Assembly: GCA_028829895.1 (NCBI GenBank) | Contig: CM054182.1 | Span: 86,849,546 to 86,913,545, forward strand | Direction of reading: 5' to 3' | DNA: 64,000 nucleotides | Origin: Sinotaia quadrata | Taxonomy: Eukaryota; Mollusca; Gastropoda; Architaenioglossa; Viviparidae | Shown here: positions 1 through 12,493 of the stretch, piece by piece | How positions within the stretch are numbered: position 1 is the stretch's first letter | Layout of the letters: each line of letters starts with the position of its first letter | Translations under genes and position numbers: made by a program | The notes under the pieces: generated by a model | The model's input: only the letters and a program-made list of their open reading frames with translations | Told to the model about the DNA's origin: nothing | Databases searched by the model: none

Positions 1-187
1 AGAAATAAAGGGAACTATTCATCATAGTTGAAGATAGAAATAAAGTAAGCTGTTCGTGATAGTTGAAGATAGAAATAAAGTAAGCTATTCATCATAGTTG
101 AAGACAGAAATAAAGTGAGCTATTTATGATAGCTGAGGACAGAAATAAAGTGAGCTATTCATCATAGTTGAAGACAGAAATAAAGTG
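1..187. repeat. Minisatellite, 35-bp unit, about 5 copies
   Basis: Each unit begins agaaataaag and carries atcatagttgaaga. The phase is constant at 35 bp and copies differ by a few substitutions. The array runs off the left edge, so its full length is unknown. Confidence 0.93.
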
Positions 188-1090
188 ACTGCAGATTACA
201 TTCGTCACTGTCATTCCTAAATACAGATTTATCAGAAATGTTAAATTCCTCAAATTGGCAGTTATCTTAGATTCCCCTGGGTTGGCAGTAAGAATTATCA
301 GATATATTCGACTGGCAGAAACAATGCAAACAAGATAAATTTGCTCTTCGATGATATGCGGATAGTCTCCTGTAGTTCACCAGTGACGTCAAGTTGTAGA
401 TAATTTCATCAATTCAATTCATCTATATATTTCGTCAGTGCTGTAAAGTTGTAGATCCATTACATCAATTCAATTCATCTATCTATTTCATCAGTGCTGT
501 AGACAGTTGGGTGACCTACCTCTTTCATCAGTACTGGTCTACAAAAAAAAGTGAACAGACTTTTTGTTTTCAGTGCTGTTTGGCAGAATTAAAAGCGAAC
601 ACCCAATTCCCACGTTTAATGAGAAATGCCAAGCATAGAATAGGCGGGCGTGTAAAGGTGCTGTTAATGGAAAGAGCAATTTACTACCCAATGTATTTGT
701 GTTTGGCGCAGTCACTCATTGCAGGCCTGTCAGACTAACGGGCGTTCGACGTTAATGAAAGACTTATTAAAAGACATTAACAAATGTCTGCTAGTTTGTT
801 GCAGACGGAATTCTGTGAAGCGAAATTGCTCAATCACGATGCCTGACATTTCCAGACATGTCCATCAGGAACCGCAACTCCGCTGAGCACGGCATGGAAC
901 GCACGACAGTTAGAAAAAGAAGGAAAAGAGAAATAATAAATAGAAATTAAATTAATTTTAACATCCCCCCCCCCCCCAAATATCTTCAGGGTTTGAATGG
1001 TTTCCTTTAAGTGTACATAGTTATTGCACCCACCCCCCCGCCCCCGCGCTTGTTATGTGGTAAAAGCGAAGACATTTGACATGCTTTAAG
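188..1090. other. Mostly single-copy AT-rich DNA, no gene recognised
   Basis: It holds one 56-bp direct duplication (given separately), a run of 13 C at 965-977 and a second C-rich tract at 1028-1049. A 75-codon open frame at 511-738 (+) has no recognisable motif and no splice context that I can support; I treat it as chance. Confidence 0.6.
390..503. repeat. Direct duplication, 56-bp unit, 2 copies
   Basis: The stretch atcaattcaattcatcta, followed by tcagtgctgta, occurs twice at 56-bp spacing with a few mismatches. Confidence 0.85.
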
Positions 1091-1424
1091 AGAACTTATC
1101 TTAAAGTGTGACGTAAAAAAATGTATTATCCTACTTAAGAACAACCCAACTTTAAGTGTGACGTATTAAATTATTATCGTACTTAAGAACAGCCCATATT
1201 AAAGTGTGACGTATTAAAGTATTATCCTACTTAAGAACAACCTATCTTAAAGTTTGACAGAAAAGTATAATCGTACTTAAGAACAGTCCATCTTAAAGTG
1301 TGACGTATTAAAGTATTATCGTAACTAAGAACAGCCCATCTTAAAGTGTGACGTATTAAAGTATTATCGTAACTAAGAACAGCCCATCTTAAAGTGTGAC
1401 GTATTAAAGTATTATCGTACTTAC
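1091..1424. repeat. Minisatellite, 48-bp unit, about 7 copies
   Basis: Units share ttaaagtgtgacgtatta, a tattatcgtac core and aagaacagcccatc. The last three copies are nearly identical and the first ones diverged. Most units carry TGACGTA, a CRE-half-site-like string. Confidence 0.93.
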
Positions 1425-1475
1425 TGGAGAAAAGTCTCTCTTCTTGGTTATTTACTTCGAGAAAGATAGAAATGC

Positions 1476-1477
<2 letters not shown>

Positions 1478-1528
<51 letters not shown>
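1478..1528. repeat. (TG)n microsatellite, about 25 units
   Basis: An uninterrupted TG run that breaks up at its 3' end into gtatgtgagtgtctgcgtgcg. Confidence 0.97.
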
Positions 1529-1533
<5 letters not shown>

Positions 1534-2580
1534 AGTGTCTGCGTGCGCCGGAGTATTTTTAAGACAAACATTAATTCATTTATTCTTCTATTGACTGTAG
1601 AATAGTTCCACAGTTCTTTCGGCTGAGAATGTCAGTATTCGGAAATATTTTCAATACTTAATTACAAACCCCGAGTTTCAAACTCTCTCAGCTGTGGTAG
1701 AGTAGTTGGTGTTGCTTTGTCACCTTCACCGTCTCATTTTTGGAGGATTTTTTTGTAACCCGCCTCCCCCGCTCCCCCCCCCCCTCGTTTCCTTTTCTTC
1801 CTATTTTGCAATATTCTTCTCTGCACTCAAATGCAGCTCTCCGAATTCTACACCTACCCGCTTCCTCAAAACTTCCCGACGCTTCACTTCTCCGAAGATG
1901 TGCTCCTTCTAATTGAACGACTATGGATCGATATCATTCTCCACCCCACCCCACCCCCTCCCACACACGCACTCACGCATCTCCCCTGCACTCGCGTTTT
2001 GATGATTCTCGTGCAAGTTTGGCTAAATGCATCTCGTGGAAAAATCGAACAGCCTGTAGGAAAAGCAACAAGCCCGAGTCTGCTGCGCCACAGACTAATC
2101 TCGCGTTTGATCGTGACGACATAAATATTGACCTTCCAGCTTGGCCACTGACGGTACACATGTCGTCTAGCATGCGACGGATTTAGCCGCTTTGATGACG
2201 TCGTTCGGGTGTGTTGTTGTTCGTTGTCTCAGGCTAAGATGGCTAAAAACAAAAGGGAACAGGAAAACACCGTGAAACGAAACTCGATTATATGTGAATG
2301 AATGCAATTAAACACCAACAAAACGTGATGATGATGATGATGATGGTGGTGATGATAACGATACGAATAATAATTTTAGTAAATAAATTCAGAAAAATCG
2401 CTTTTAGTGGCAACGGTAATAAACACGAAAATCTGTATTTAGAGAAGGGAAAGCGTGGACAGTTCCAGGTCATGCGCTATATTGGCTATATTGGTCTTCT
2501 ATGGTTATTTTTGTATAAGTATTGAAGTGATACAGCTTACAGAGATTTGGTCATAAATTCAATTTAAAAAACTCAACAAT
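1529..2580. other. Single-copy DNA with a pyrimidine-rich tract, no gene recognised
   Basis: It includes a C-rich tract at 1760-1786, a CpG-bearing stretch around 1980-2220 and a short (GAT)n run at about 2325-2353. Several overlapping open frames of 60-97 codons on both strands across 1830-2186 contradict each other and show no conserved motif. Confidence 0.55.
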
Positions 2581-2672
2581 ACACACGCACATATACAGAC
2601 ACACATACATGCACACACTCACACACACACACACATGCACACACACGCAAGACAACACACACGCACACACAC
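2581..2672. repeat. Degenerate (CA)n tract
   Basis: CA dinucleotides interrupted by cata, cacg and atgca variants, which is typical of an ageing microsatellite. Confidence 0.9.
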
Positions 2673-2929
2673 ATCATTTGCAACAATATTTATAGCTTGA
2701 TTTCAAATGTATATATAAAATAGTTGTGTACTGATCGGGCACATATTGGATCAAACTCCAGTTGTTCTGAATCGTTTGATTATAACTTAATCGATTGATC
2801 AATCTTCCAATGTTTCGATTACCTGAATAGTTTGACTATAAGCGTAATTGACTGATTGAAACGAAAATAAAACCATACCAAACTACTTGCAAGCTTTAAA
2901 AATAATATATTTATAAATAAACGGTCAGA

Positions 2930-4797
2930 GAAACACACCGGACCATTTATCTCAGACTTAATGAAAATAAACACACCAGACAATTTATCTCAGACTTAAT
3001 GAAAATAAACACACCAGACAATTTATCCTATTTTAATCAAAGTGCTAGGTAAAAGACACCAAACCACGTGACCCTGCTTTAATGAAAACAGTTAGTGAAA
3101 CACTAGGAACGATTTAACCCATACTTAACCAAAACATTCGGTAAAGCACTCTTAGCACTATGACCCGGATTGAATAACAGCAGATAGTAAAACACCCGCC
3201 CACCCCACAATTTACAACAGACTTTAAAATGGTCAGTAAATCAAACCAAACAATTAACCTAAGATTAAGAAAAACGCTAAACAGAACATACTAAACCATG
3301 TGTTGTAGTCATTAAAACAAACTAAATTTTATTCAGTCTTAACTACACCGCTTAGTGCCACACATCAAGCTATTTATACTAAACTTAATGAAAACAATCA
3401 GTCAAACACCAAACAATTTATCCCTAACCAAATCCAATCAGTCAAACATCATACACTTAGACTTAACCAAACCAGTGAATAAACCACAATAAACAATTTA
3501 ATCCAGACCTATTATAAACAATCAAGTAAAACACTGCAAACAATTTAATACAGACATATATACAGTGAAGTAAAACACTCCAAACAATTTAATCCAGACA
3601 TATTATAAACAGTGAAGTAAAACACTCCAAACAATTTAATCCAGACATATTATAAACAGTGAAGTAAAACACTCCAAACAATTTAATCCAGACCTATTAT
3701 AAAAAGTCAAGTAAAACACTCCAAACAATTTAATACGGACATAATCGAAATAGAAGAACATGCCAAATAATTTATCTCTTATTTGATACAAAACAATTGT
3801 TAAAATTTAACTGAAACGCTCAGTAAAAAACACCAAGCAATTTATCACGGACTTAATTGAACAGAACAAACCAAAACAAATTAATTCGGAATTAACTATA
3901 ACGCTTTGTAAAACACACCAAACCATTTATCTCAGACTTAAAATAATCGTTACAACACATTGAACAATGATACCCAGATTTAACTAAAATGTTCAGCACA
4001 TCACACTAGACACACAATTTATTTCAGACTGTCAAAATAGTATAAAACACACTAGCAATTCAAGTCAAACACAATAAAAACAGCAGCCCCCCCCAAAAGG
4101 TCATACAGTAAATATTTAAACCACACTTACTTAAAACTCTCAGTTAAAACACAACAAAAATTTGTCTCTGATTTAATGAAAACAATCACCATCAATGTAT
4201 CCCAGACTTAATGAAAACAGCCAGTCTAACACACCAAGCAATTTATCCTAGACTTAATCAAACAGTCAGTCAAACGCATCAAGCAATTTATTCCAGATTT
4301 AATGAAAAGAAACACGTCAAACAATTTATCCCAAACTTAATGAAATGAGTCAAACACACCAAGCAATTTATTCCAAACTTAATGAAAACAGTCAAACACA
4401 CCAAGCAAGTTATCTCAGACTTAATGAAAACAGTCAAACACACCAAGCAATTTATCTCAGACTTAATGAAAATAATCAAACACACCAAGCAAGTTATCTC
4501 AGACTTAATGAAAACAGTCAAACACACCAAGCAATTTATCTCAGACTTAATGAAAACAATCAAACACAAAGCAATTTATCCCAGACTAAATAAAAACAAT
4601 CAAACACACCCAGCAATTTATCTCAGACTTAGTGAAAACAGTAATTTACACCTGGGATTTTATCTGACTTAATGAAAACAAACACACCAAGCAATTTATC
4701 CCAGACATAAATGAAAACAAACACACCAAGTAATTTATCCCAGACTTCATGAAAACAAACACACCAAGTAATTTATCTCAGACTTAATGAAAACAGT
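2930..4797. repeat. Long 42-bp minisatellite with an age gradient
   Basis: The unit is built from aaacacaccaagcaattta, then tctcagacttaatgaaaaca. At 4330-4560 copies are near identical at 42 bp. Going left the same words (acttaatgaaaa, caatttat, cagac) persist but spacing and sequence decay, and a side branch at 3480-3735 uses a variant with aaacaatttaatccagac. Because 42 is a multiple of three, the young part is open in two plus frames and on the minus strand; these frames encode only 14-residue repeats and are not genes. Confidence 0.93.
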
Positions 4798-5655
4798 TGA
4801 CAGTTCGTGAGAGATAGTTAAGCGCCCAAACTGAGTTTCCTGAAACTGATGTTTTTCGTGGCTCAAAGGTGATTCTTTCCGAGCCTCATGCCATTCTCAA
4901 ATCACGGCCTTTGGCGGGCCAATTTACTGCGGTGTTTAACGTAATGCCGGAATGCGAGAATCCAGATCCGGAAGAATCGGCTGTTAGCGCAGATCTTTAG
5001 ATTGTCTCAGAGCTGGCTCGCTTGACTCAACAAGCGCGCGCACAGGGTCTCGATCGTCACGTGACGACTGAAGAGAACGAGCAATAGTTAGGGCGGTAAC
5101 CACACGTTATAAGCCATCGAAATAAGTTTGAACTCTGCAAACTGAATGACTTTCATCCATGTGGTAGTTTTTGCTGCTTTTTGGAGTTGACAGGAACCGA
5201 TGTATAATTCTTGGACGTGATCATTGCAAAGGACATTCAATAATAATAATAAAAAGTATTATTTAGACTAAAACTTTCAGGAACGTTATATGGTTATGCT
5301 TGTGTGTCTGTTTGTAATTTTTTTTTTTTTTTATGTGTATCTGTCTTTGTGATTAGAGTTTCAGCTTCGATATGTCTTCGTGAATTTAAACTTGACATGA
5401 TTTTTATTTTACACTCATTCATTCAATGAAGGAATTCTTAGATTCCTGACCTTAATTCCAAACATTATCCTAACAAATATGATTTGTAAATTTAAAAGAA
5501 ACAACAACCACCTAATCTTGCTAACGGTTTAATCTTTTGCGGTAGATTAAAGATATTAGAAGTTTTTGAATGAATTTATTGCCGGGCAGAGAGATAAATG
5601 AGTTGTCAAGTCTTTATACAAGCAGTGATGTGTCAATCCTATTGAGTGTTAATTT
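4798..5655. other. Single-copy DNA with a CpG-bearing island
   Basis: Positions 4840-5120 are richer in G+C and CpG than the flanks. A frame open from 4818 to 5000 (+) reads like coding sequence in composition but has no ATG at its head, no recognised domain and no clear splice sites. The palindrome GTCACGTGAC lies at 5056-5065. The rest (5160-5650) is AT-rich with a T run near 5319. Confidence 0.5.
5056..5065. promoter_or_regulatory. GTCACGTGAC palindrome (bHLH-zip E-box type)
   Basis: This 10-bp perfect palindrome sits inside the 12-bp palindrome cgtcacgtgacg. It matches the site preferred by USF/MITF/TFEB-type factors. Function is inferred from the motif alone. Confidence 0.3.
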
Positions 5656-5665
5656 ACACACACAT

Positions 5666-5718
<53 letters not shown>

Positions 5719-5726
5719 TACACACA
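5656..5726. repeat. (CA)n microsatellite
   Basis: A CA run with one TG step near its start and two CATA interruptions near its end. Confidence 0.97.
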
Positions 5727-6791
<1,065 letters not shown>

Positions 6792-7255
6792 GCTGGTCTG
6801 TATATTGTTGTGCAAAATACCGTGTCACGAACATAAACGTGACGTGTACTGACCTGTATGGAAATACGTATACGTGTAGTCAATTAACATACAAACGGAT
6901 GGCACCGTCTGTCTGATCAATACCGACATGAAGCATGCATATGAGGAAGGCAAAAGTTATTTGTCACCCTCCAGCATTTTGTCCTTTTACGGGAAGGGTG
7001 AGGAGATGGGGGTAGGAATTCCTGCCAGGGCTCAGTTCCACGAGCACTGCGATAATTAAAGTGTATTTTGTCTCTCCTTAAAGGATGTCTGCAGGTTGAC
7101 CTTTACCGATGACCCTGAGTGCTAACAATGTTTTCACGGACTGAAGTGCAGAACGATAGACAACTGGTCGGACTCAATATCACAGATCGTGACTTCTCGT
7201 TCTGCACGTGACAGGTTTAAATTTGCGACTGCACACATCAGTTTAAAATATTGTG
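6792..7255. other. Single-copy DNA, nothing recognised
   Basis: Mixed composition with a CACGTGAC octamer at 7205-7212. There is no open frame of note. Confidence 0.6.
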
Positions 7256-7930
7256 AAATGTAAAAGTAAAATACCTAATAAGTAAAATACCTAAGTGAAA
7301 TGTATCAATAGTAAAGTACCCGATATTAAGAGAAATGTATTAATAAAGTACCCGACATTTAATTAAATTTACTAATAAAATATCCGAATTTAGTGAAATG
7401 TATTAATAAACTACCAGACATTAAGTGAAATGTATTAGCAAAGGACCCGACATTAAGTAAATTTATTAATAAAATACCCGATATTAATTGAAATTACTAA
7501 CAAAGTACCGACAATATGTGTAATACATAAATAATGTACCCGACAATTTAGTGAAATGTACTATTAAAATATCTGACATTTAGTTAAATACACTAATAAT
7601 GTACCCGACATTTAGTGAAATGTACTAATAAATGTATCCAACATTTAGTGAAATGCACTAATAATGTACCCGATATTTAGTGAAATGTACTAATAATGTA
7701 TCCAACATTTAGTGAAATGCACTAATAATGTACCCGACATTTAGTGAAATGTACTAATAATGTACCCGACATTTAGTGAAATGCACTAATAATGTACCCG
7801 ACATTTAGTGAAAAGTACTAATAATGTACCCAACAGTTAGTGAAATGTACGAATGAAGTAGAGAACAGACAGTGAAGTGCTCTAATAAAGTACCCGGCAA
7901 CTAGTGAAACGCATATTAAAGTACCTGATT
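7256..7930. repeat. Minisatellite, 32-bp unit, about 20 copies
   Basis: The unit reads aatgtacccgacatttagtg then aaatgtactaat. The most regular copies lie at 7590-7840, where variants of words such as ccgac/ccaac and gtact/gcact alternate. Both ends are decayed. Confidence 0.93.
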
Positions 7931-8489
7931 TATAGTTAAATATACTATTAAAGTCACGACTATTGGAGAAATATACTACCCTGAATAACTGTACTGGGAC
8001 TAGTCAAACCCTAGAATTAGACAAAATTAAATTTCACCTGAATGAAAAACATCCTTCATATTGAGAATGAACACTTAACATGAAGTTAAAAATCGAAATA
8101 CAAAACTGTCAAGAAGGAGCTGATGACTGGTAGAAAAAGTACAAGATATAGACGTGTATATTATTGGATTGTGACGTTTCTTTCGAGCCTGTAGTAAACA
8201 AAATCAAAATGCTTTATTAATGTTACAAAAAAAAACAGCTGGACATTAAGTACATAACAAAAGTGGTGTGAAGTTTACAAATTTTAGCCGGGAAATACTG
8301 CTTATGCTTTTAAAAATATTTTCTTTGAAAGTTTGTAAATGATAGTGTGAAGAAGCATAACCTAATGGTAACTGTTTCAATCAAAAGCTGTCGTTTGCAG
8401 GTCGAACTTAGTCAATGCTGAATAATTAATTAAAATTAATTATTCTTGTGTAAAGCACAATTGCGGTTCTTCAGCAACATGGAGAGGTC
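7931..8489. other. Single-copy DNA with one tRNA-like box pair
   Basis: AT-rich, with no coding signal. The box-A/box-B-like pair at 8358-8409 is described separately. A hairpin-prone aattaattaaaattaatta lies near 8423. Confidence 0.55.
8358..8409 (+). repeat. Possible decayed SINE head (tRNA-like A and B boxes)
   Basis: TAACCTAATGG at 8358-8368 matches 10 of 11 positions of the Pol III box A pattern. GGTCGAACTT at 8400-8409 resembles box B with one base missing. The 42-base spacing is right for a tRNA-derived promoter. No tail or target duplication could be placed, so this is tentative. Confidence 0.25.
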
Positions 8490-9645
8490 TCCACATATTG
8501 AGGTAGTAGTAGGGTTAGGTAGGCCAGAATGTAGGAATGTTGCCACATATTGAGGTAGTAGTAGGGTTAGGTAGGCCAGAATGTAGGAATGTTGCCACAT
8601 ATTGAGGTAGTAGTAGGGTTAGGTAGGCCAGAATGTAGGAATGTTGCCACATATTGAGGTAGTAGTAGGGTTAGGTAGGCCAGAATGTAGGAATGTTGCC
8701 ACATATTGTAGTAGTAGTGGTTAGGTAGGCCAGAATGTAGGAATGTTGCCACATATTGAGGTAGTAGTAGGGTTAGGTAGGCCAGAATGTAGGAATGTTG
8801 CCACATATTGAGGTAGTAGTAGTGGTTAGGTACGCCAGAATATAGGAATGTTGTCACATATTGTAGTAGTAGTGGTTAGGTACGCCAGAATGTAGGAATG
8901 TTGCCACATATTGTAGTAGTAGTGGTTAGGTACGCAAGAATGTAGGAATGTTGCCACATATTGTAGTAGTAGTGGTTAGGTACGCCAGAATATAGGAATG
9001 TTGTCACATATTGTAGTAGTAGTGGTTAGGTACGCCAGAATGTAGGAATGTTGCCACATATTGTAGTAGTAGTGGTTAGGTACGCCAGAATGTAGGAATG
9101 TTGCCACATATTGTAGTAGTAGTGGTTAGGTACGCAAGAATGTAGGAATGTTGCCACATATTTTAGTAGTAGTGGTTAGGTACGCCAGAATGTAGGAATG
9201 TTGCCACATATTGTAGTAGTAGTGGTTAGGTACGCCAGAATGTAGGAATGTTGCCACATATTGTAGTAGTAGTGGTTAGGTACGCCAGAATGTAGGAATG
9301 TTGCCACATACTGTAGGACTAGTGATTAAGTACGCCAGAATGTAGGAATGTTGCCACATATTGTAGTAGTAGTGGTTAGGTACGCCAGAATGTAGGAATG
9401 TTGCCACATACTCTCGGTCTAGTGATTAAGTACGCCAGAATGTAGGAATGTTGCCACATACTTTAAGATTAGTGATTAAGTACGCCAGAATGTAGGAATG
9501 TTGCCACATACTTTAAGATTAGTGATTAAGTACGCCAGAATGTAGAAATGTTGCCACATGCTTTAAGATTAGTGATTAAGTACGCCAGAATGTAGGAATG
9601 TTGCCACATACTGTAGGACTAGTGATTAAATACGCCAGGATGGAG
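8490..9645. repeat. Minisatellite, 50/52-bp unit, about 22 copies in three subtypes
   Basis: All units share cagaatgtaggaatgttgcc then acata. Type A (52 bp, about 8490-8830) contains tagtagggttaggtaggc. Type B (50 bp, about 8830-9400) contains tagtagtggttaggtacg. Type C (about 9300-9640) replaces this with agtgattaagtacg. B and C copies are interleaved near 9310-9410, which points to exchange between subtypes. The minus-strand frame at 8567-8857 is a product of the repeat. Confidence 0.96.
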
Positions 9646-10189
9646 TTTCGCTAGATTAAAATAGGAATTTACTTCAACACACTCTCTCACAATAATTATT
9701 CCTTGAGTTAGTTTATGTCTCTATAGTAATTGTTTTGTCTTCTGACTCAGTCATCTCGTTCACGATGTATGGAAGTTTCCATGCAACCATTGCCTTCCCC
9801 ATTACGTCCACTGAAGCCCAACGGATAAGCCAAAATTGTTTAGTGTTACTCATTTTAACACTCTTTGAGCCTTGACGATTTTGTGAGCATAATTTTAAAG
9901 GCCTTTGCCGATCAAATCACACCAGAATCTCTTTCACAGCACAAAGAAAATATTGTTTGCAAATTGTTCCTTTATCGACAGTGATTTTAAACATATATTT
10001 CGAAACTGAATCATTTGAGCTCGTGTTATAAGCCATTGTTGACATTGTCACTGTTTGGCATTGTAATAACTGTGTAAACCATAATAGCTTTATAGGCACT
10101 GCCTTATGCAAATGTTTATAATAATACACAGACTTGTCAATATTGCTTTTTCTGTAAATAGGAATAAGTGTAATGAAAACATTAGGATG
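9646..10189. other. Single-copy DNA, nothing recognised
   Basis: Moderately AT-rich. A 131-codon minus frame over 9917-10312 runs into a trinucleotide tract and shows no domain. Confidence 0.55.
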
Positions 10190-10292
10190 AGGCTGGTGAT
10201 GATGATGACGATAAAATTCCAATATTATCAATAGCATCAACAGTAACAACAACAACAGCAACGATGATGATGGCGACGACAATGATGATGAC
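10190..10292. repeat. Imperfect trinucleotide tract (GAT/AAC)
   Basis: gatgatgatgacgat at about 10197, aacaacaacaacagcaac at about 10244, then gatgatgatggcgacgac; interrupted throughout. Confidence 0.85.
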
Positions 10293-10373
10293 TGAGGGCA
10301 TATAATTTCCATAGCAACAACAAATCATAAGATAAGAAGAGAGCAATAACAATTCCTTTAACATTACAGAAAC

Positions 10374-10521
10374 AAACCACCAAACAGAGAAAAGGGATAA
10401 AGAAAAATGCCAACTGACAACTAAACCACCAGAGAAAAAGGATAAAGAAAAATGCCAACTGACAACTAAACCACCAGAGAAAAAGGATAAAGAAAAATGC
10501 CAACTGACAACTAAACCACAA
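10374..10521. repeat. Minisatellite, 45-bp unit, 3.3 copies
   Basis: Near-identical copies of accaccagagaaaaaggata plus aagaaaaatgccaactgaca. The 45-bp length keeps a minus-strand frame open as a 15-residue repeat. Confidence 0.95.
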
Positions 10522-10689
10522 AAAAAAATAAACCATTGGAGCCTCCATAGAGTAAAACACTAGAAAGGAAATCAACTGTCTCCAGCGATATATAAATAAT
10601 TGGAAAATTAAATTATATGTTAGTTAACAAATACGGTACATCCATCAAAGAAACATCAAAACTACAATTGATGGTTCAAAACAGTGGCT

Positions 10690-11452
10690 GACAGAAAAAA
10701 AATCATTAACTAAAGAGATCCAATGTCAGGTTTCAGCAATTCTATTTGAACAAACTATTCAAAACTGACCCTCAGAAACTGCACTATGATCTAAAGGGGA
10801 ATAATAAAAATTAACAACATATTTCAAACACAAAGGATAAACAACTCCTTCTGGGAAAACGTTTGGAGCAATCCACACCAGATGTACACAACACCATAGA
10901 CAGGTGATTTGATGACGTATACAGAGAGCGTGGGGGAAACGTCTGAGCAGGCCAAATTGAAATCACAGACAGATGTGAAGAAAACATTAAGAAAGGTGGC
11001 GAAGTGGATAGCCCTAGGTCCTGACCTAAAAAGTAAAACATGATCTCCCAACAATTAAGTCTCGCTGGACAGTTGCAATATATTCTAGACACCCCATAAA
11101 TCTTGCCAGTCTGGGTAGAAAAAGGAAAAAATGCCTGATTTTGAAAGAGCAGAAAAGAGCCAGCACCAAAGTGCTACAATCCAATCATGCCCTGTCAATC
11201 ACTTGGAAATTACTCTCAGAAATTACTGAGGACATTACTGAGGACAGGATTATGAGTCACCTTGAAATAAATCGACTAAAAGGAAAGGGGATTGGTATTG
11301 TAGATGGGGATCATATTATACTTGCAGTTGATAAAACCGTTACTATTGACAGCAAGAAAGGAAGAACAATTCTAGCGACAGCATGGAGTGGCTACAAACA
11401 TGACCTATGACCCAATTCCACGTTAATAGAAACTCGAGTCAATAAAAACTGT
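10690..11452 (+). pseudogene. Decayed LINE reverse transcriptase (R2/R4-like) fragment
   Basis: Several frames together follow the linker and reverse-transcriptase start of a non-LTR retrotransposon. In order they read NKLFKTDPQKLHYDLKG (from about 10746), FWENVWSNP (10849), KKTLRKVAKWIALGPD (10978), LAGQLQYILDTP (11061), LILKEQKRASTKV (about 11135), ITWKLLSEI (about 11198) and DKTVTIDSKKGRTILATAWSGYK ending near 11400. The family (from memory) has FWxxIW, WKSPGPDG, LIxKxxxxG, WKLLTGI and AWIDYKKAYDMVPHSW at these places. At least four in-frame stops (10897, 11041, 11097, 11136) and three or more frame changes break it. A tat-gac-cca-att-cca stretch after a further shift near 11402 marks the motif A aspartate. 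Everything downstream (motifs B-E, the fingers/thumb remainder, the endonuclease) is missing: the fragment stops within a few bases of a minisatellite at 11459. Clade assignment is tentative; the LINE identity is firm. Confidence 0.85.
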
Positions 11453-11458
11453 ACAAGA

Positions 11459-12160
11459 TCGCAACAGTGGCAATTCTATTAAGGGTATCAACAGTGGCAA
11501 TTCTGTTCAGGGTATCAACAGTGCCAATTCTGTTCAGGGTATCAACAGTGGTAATTCTGTTCATGACATCAACAGTGGCAATTCTGTTCAGGGTATCAAC
11601 AGTGCCAATTCTGTTCAGGGTATCAATAGTGGTAATTCTGTTCATGACATCAACAGTGGCAATTCTGTTCAGGGTAGCAACAGTGGCAATTCTCTTCAGG
11701 GTATCAACAGTGCCAATTCTGTTCAGAGTATCAACAGTGGCAATTCTGTTAAGGGTATCAACAGTGTAAACAATTATGTTCTGGGTATCAACAGTGACAA
11801 ATAATTATGTACCGAATATCAACATTGGCAAATAATTCTGTTCCGGGTATCAACAGTGGTAAATAATTCTGTTCATGAATGCACAATGGCAAATAATTCT
11901 GCTCCGCGTATCCACACTGGCAAATAATTCTGCTCCGGGTAGCAGCAATTTTAAATAATTCTGCTCTTTGGAATCAACAGTGGTAAATAACTCTGCTCCG
12001 GGTATCAATAGTGGCAAATAATTTTGTTCTGGGTATTAACATTGGTAAATAATTCTGTTCTGGGTATCAATAGTGGCAAATAATTCTGCTTCGGGTATCA
12101 ACAGTGGTAAATAATTAAATAATTCTGGATCCGGGTATCAACAGTGGTAAATAATTCTGC
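11459..12160. repeat. Minisatellite, 27-bp and 31-bp versions
   Basis: 11459-11775 repeats caacagtggcaattctgttc plus agggtat (27 bp, about 11 copies). 11775-12160 keeps the same words but inserts taaata, giving about 31 bp and more divergence. Frames on both strands stay open in the 27-bp part only because 27 is a multiple of three. Confidence 0.95.
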
Positions 12161-12493
12161 TCCAGGATTCAATGACAAGCGTGAAAACTAACATTCATAT
12201 TGCAATGGAAAAGAAATTGCTGAGGTGCCAATAAAACGCAAAATCTTTTAAGGTGATTCCCTGTTCTCGGAGCTGTTCTGCATAGATTTAAATCCTTGCA
12301 GTCTACTCATTACGAAAACAGGATTATGATTCGAAATAAAATCGAGTCAGTTAATAAGCCGCCTACTGAACATGGATGGTTTCATACTGTACACTAAAAA
12401 TGAACACAATATTTATTCTTTGATCAATATTTCTAAAGTGTTTTTCAGTGAAGTCGTTCAAATGACCTTCAGGCTTGAAAAGTAAGAACGACG
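12161..12493. other. Single-copy DNA, nothing recognised
   Basis: About 330 bases of mixed sequence between two arrays. A 76-codon minus frame (12363-12593) overlaps the next repeat and has no recognisable motif. Confidence 0.55.

Noticed and set aside
4288..4672. Overlapping frames of 82-96 codons on both strands
   Set aside because: All arise from the 42-bp unit having no stops in several frames.
4818..5000. 60-codon coding-like frame in a G+C-rich island
   Set aside because: No start codon at the head, no matching splice sites and no recognised family; kept only as part of the unique-segment note.
8490..8830. Interstitial telomere
   Set aside because: Only one and a half TTAGGG-like words per 52-bp unit; no uninterrupted telomere tract.
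10824..11092. Minus-strand frames opposite the LINE
   Set aside because: The plus strand explains this segment with ordered reverse-transcriptase landmarks; the minus frames are shadows.
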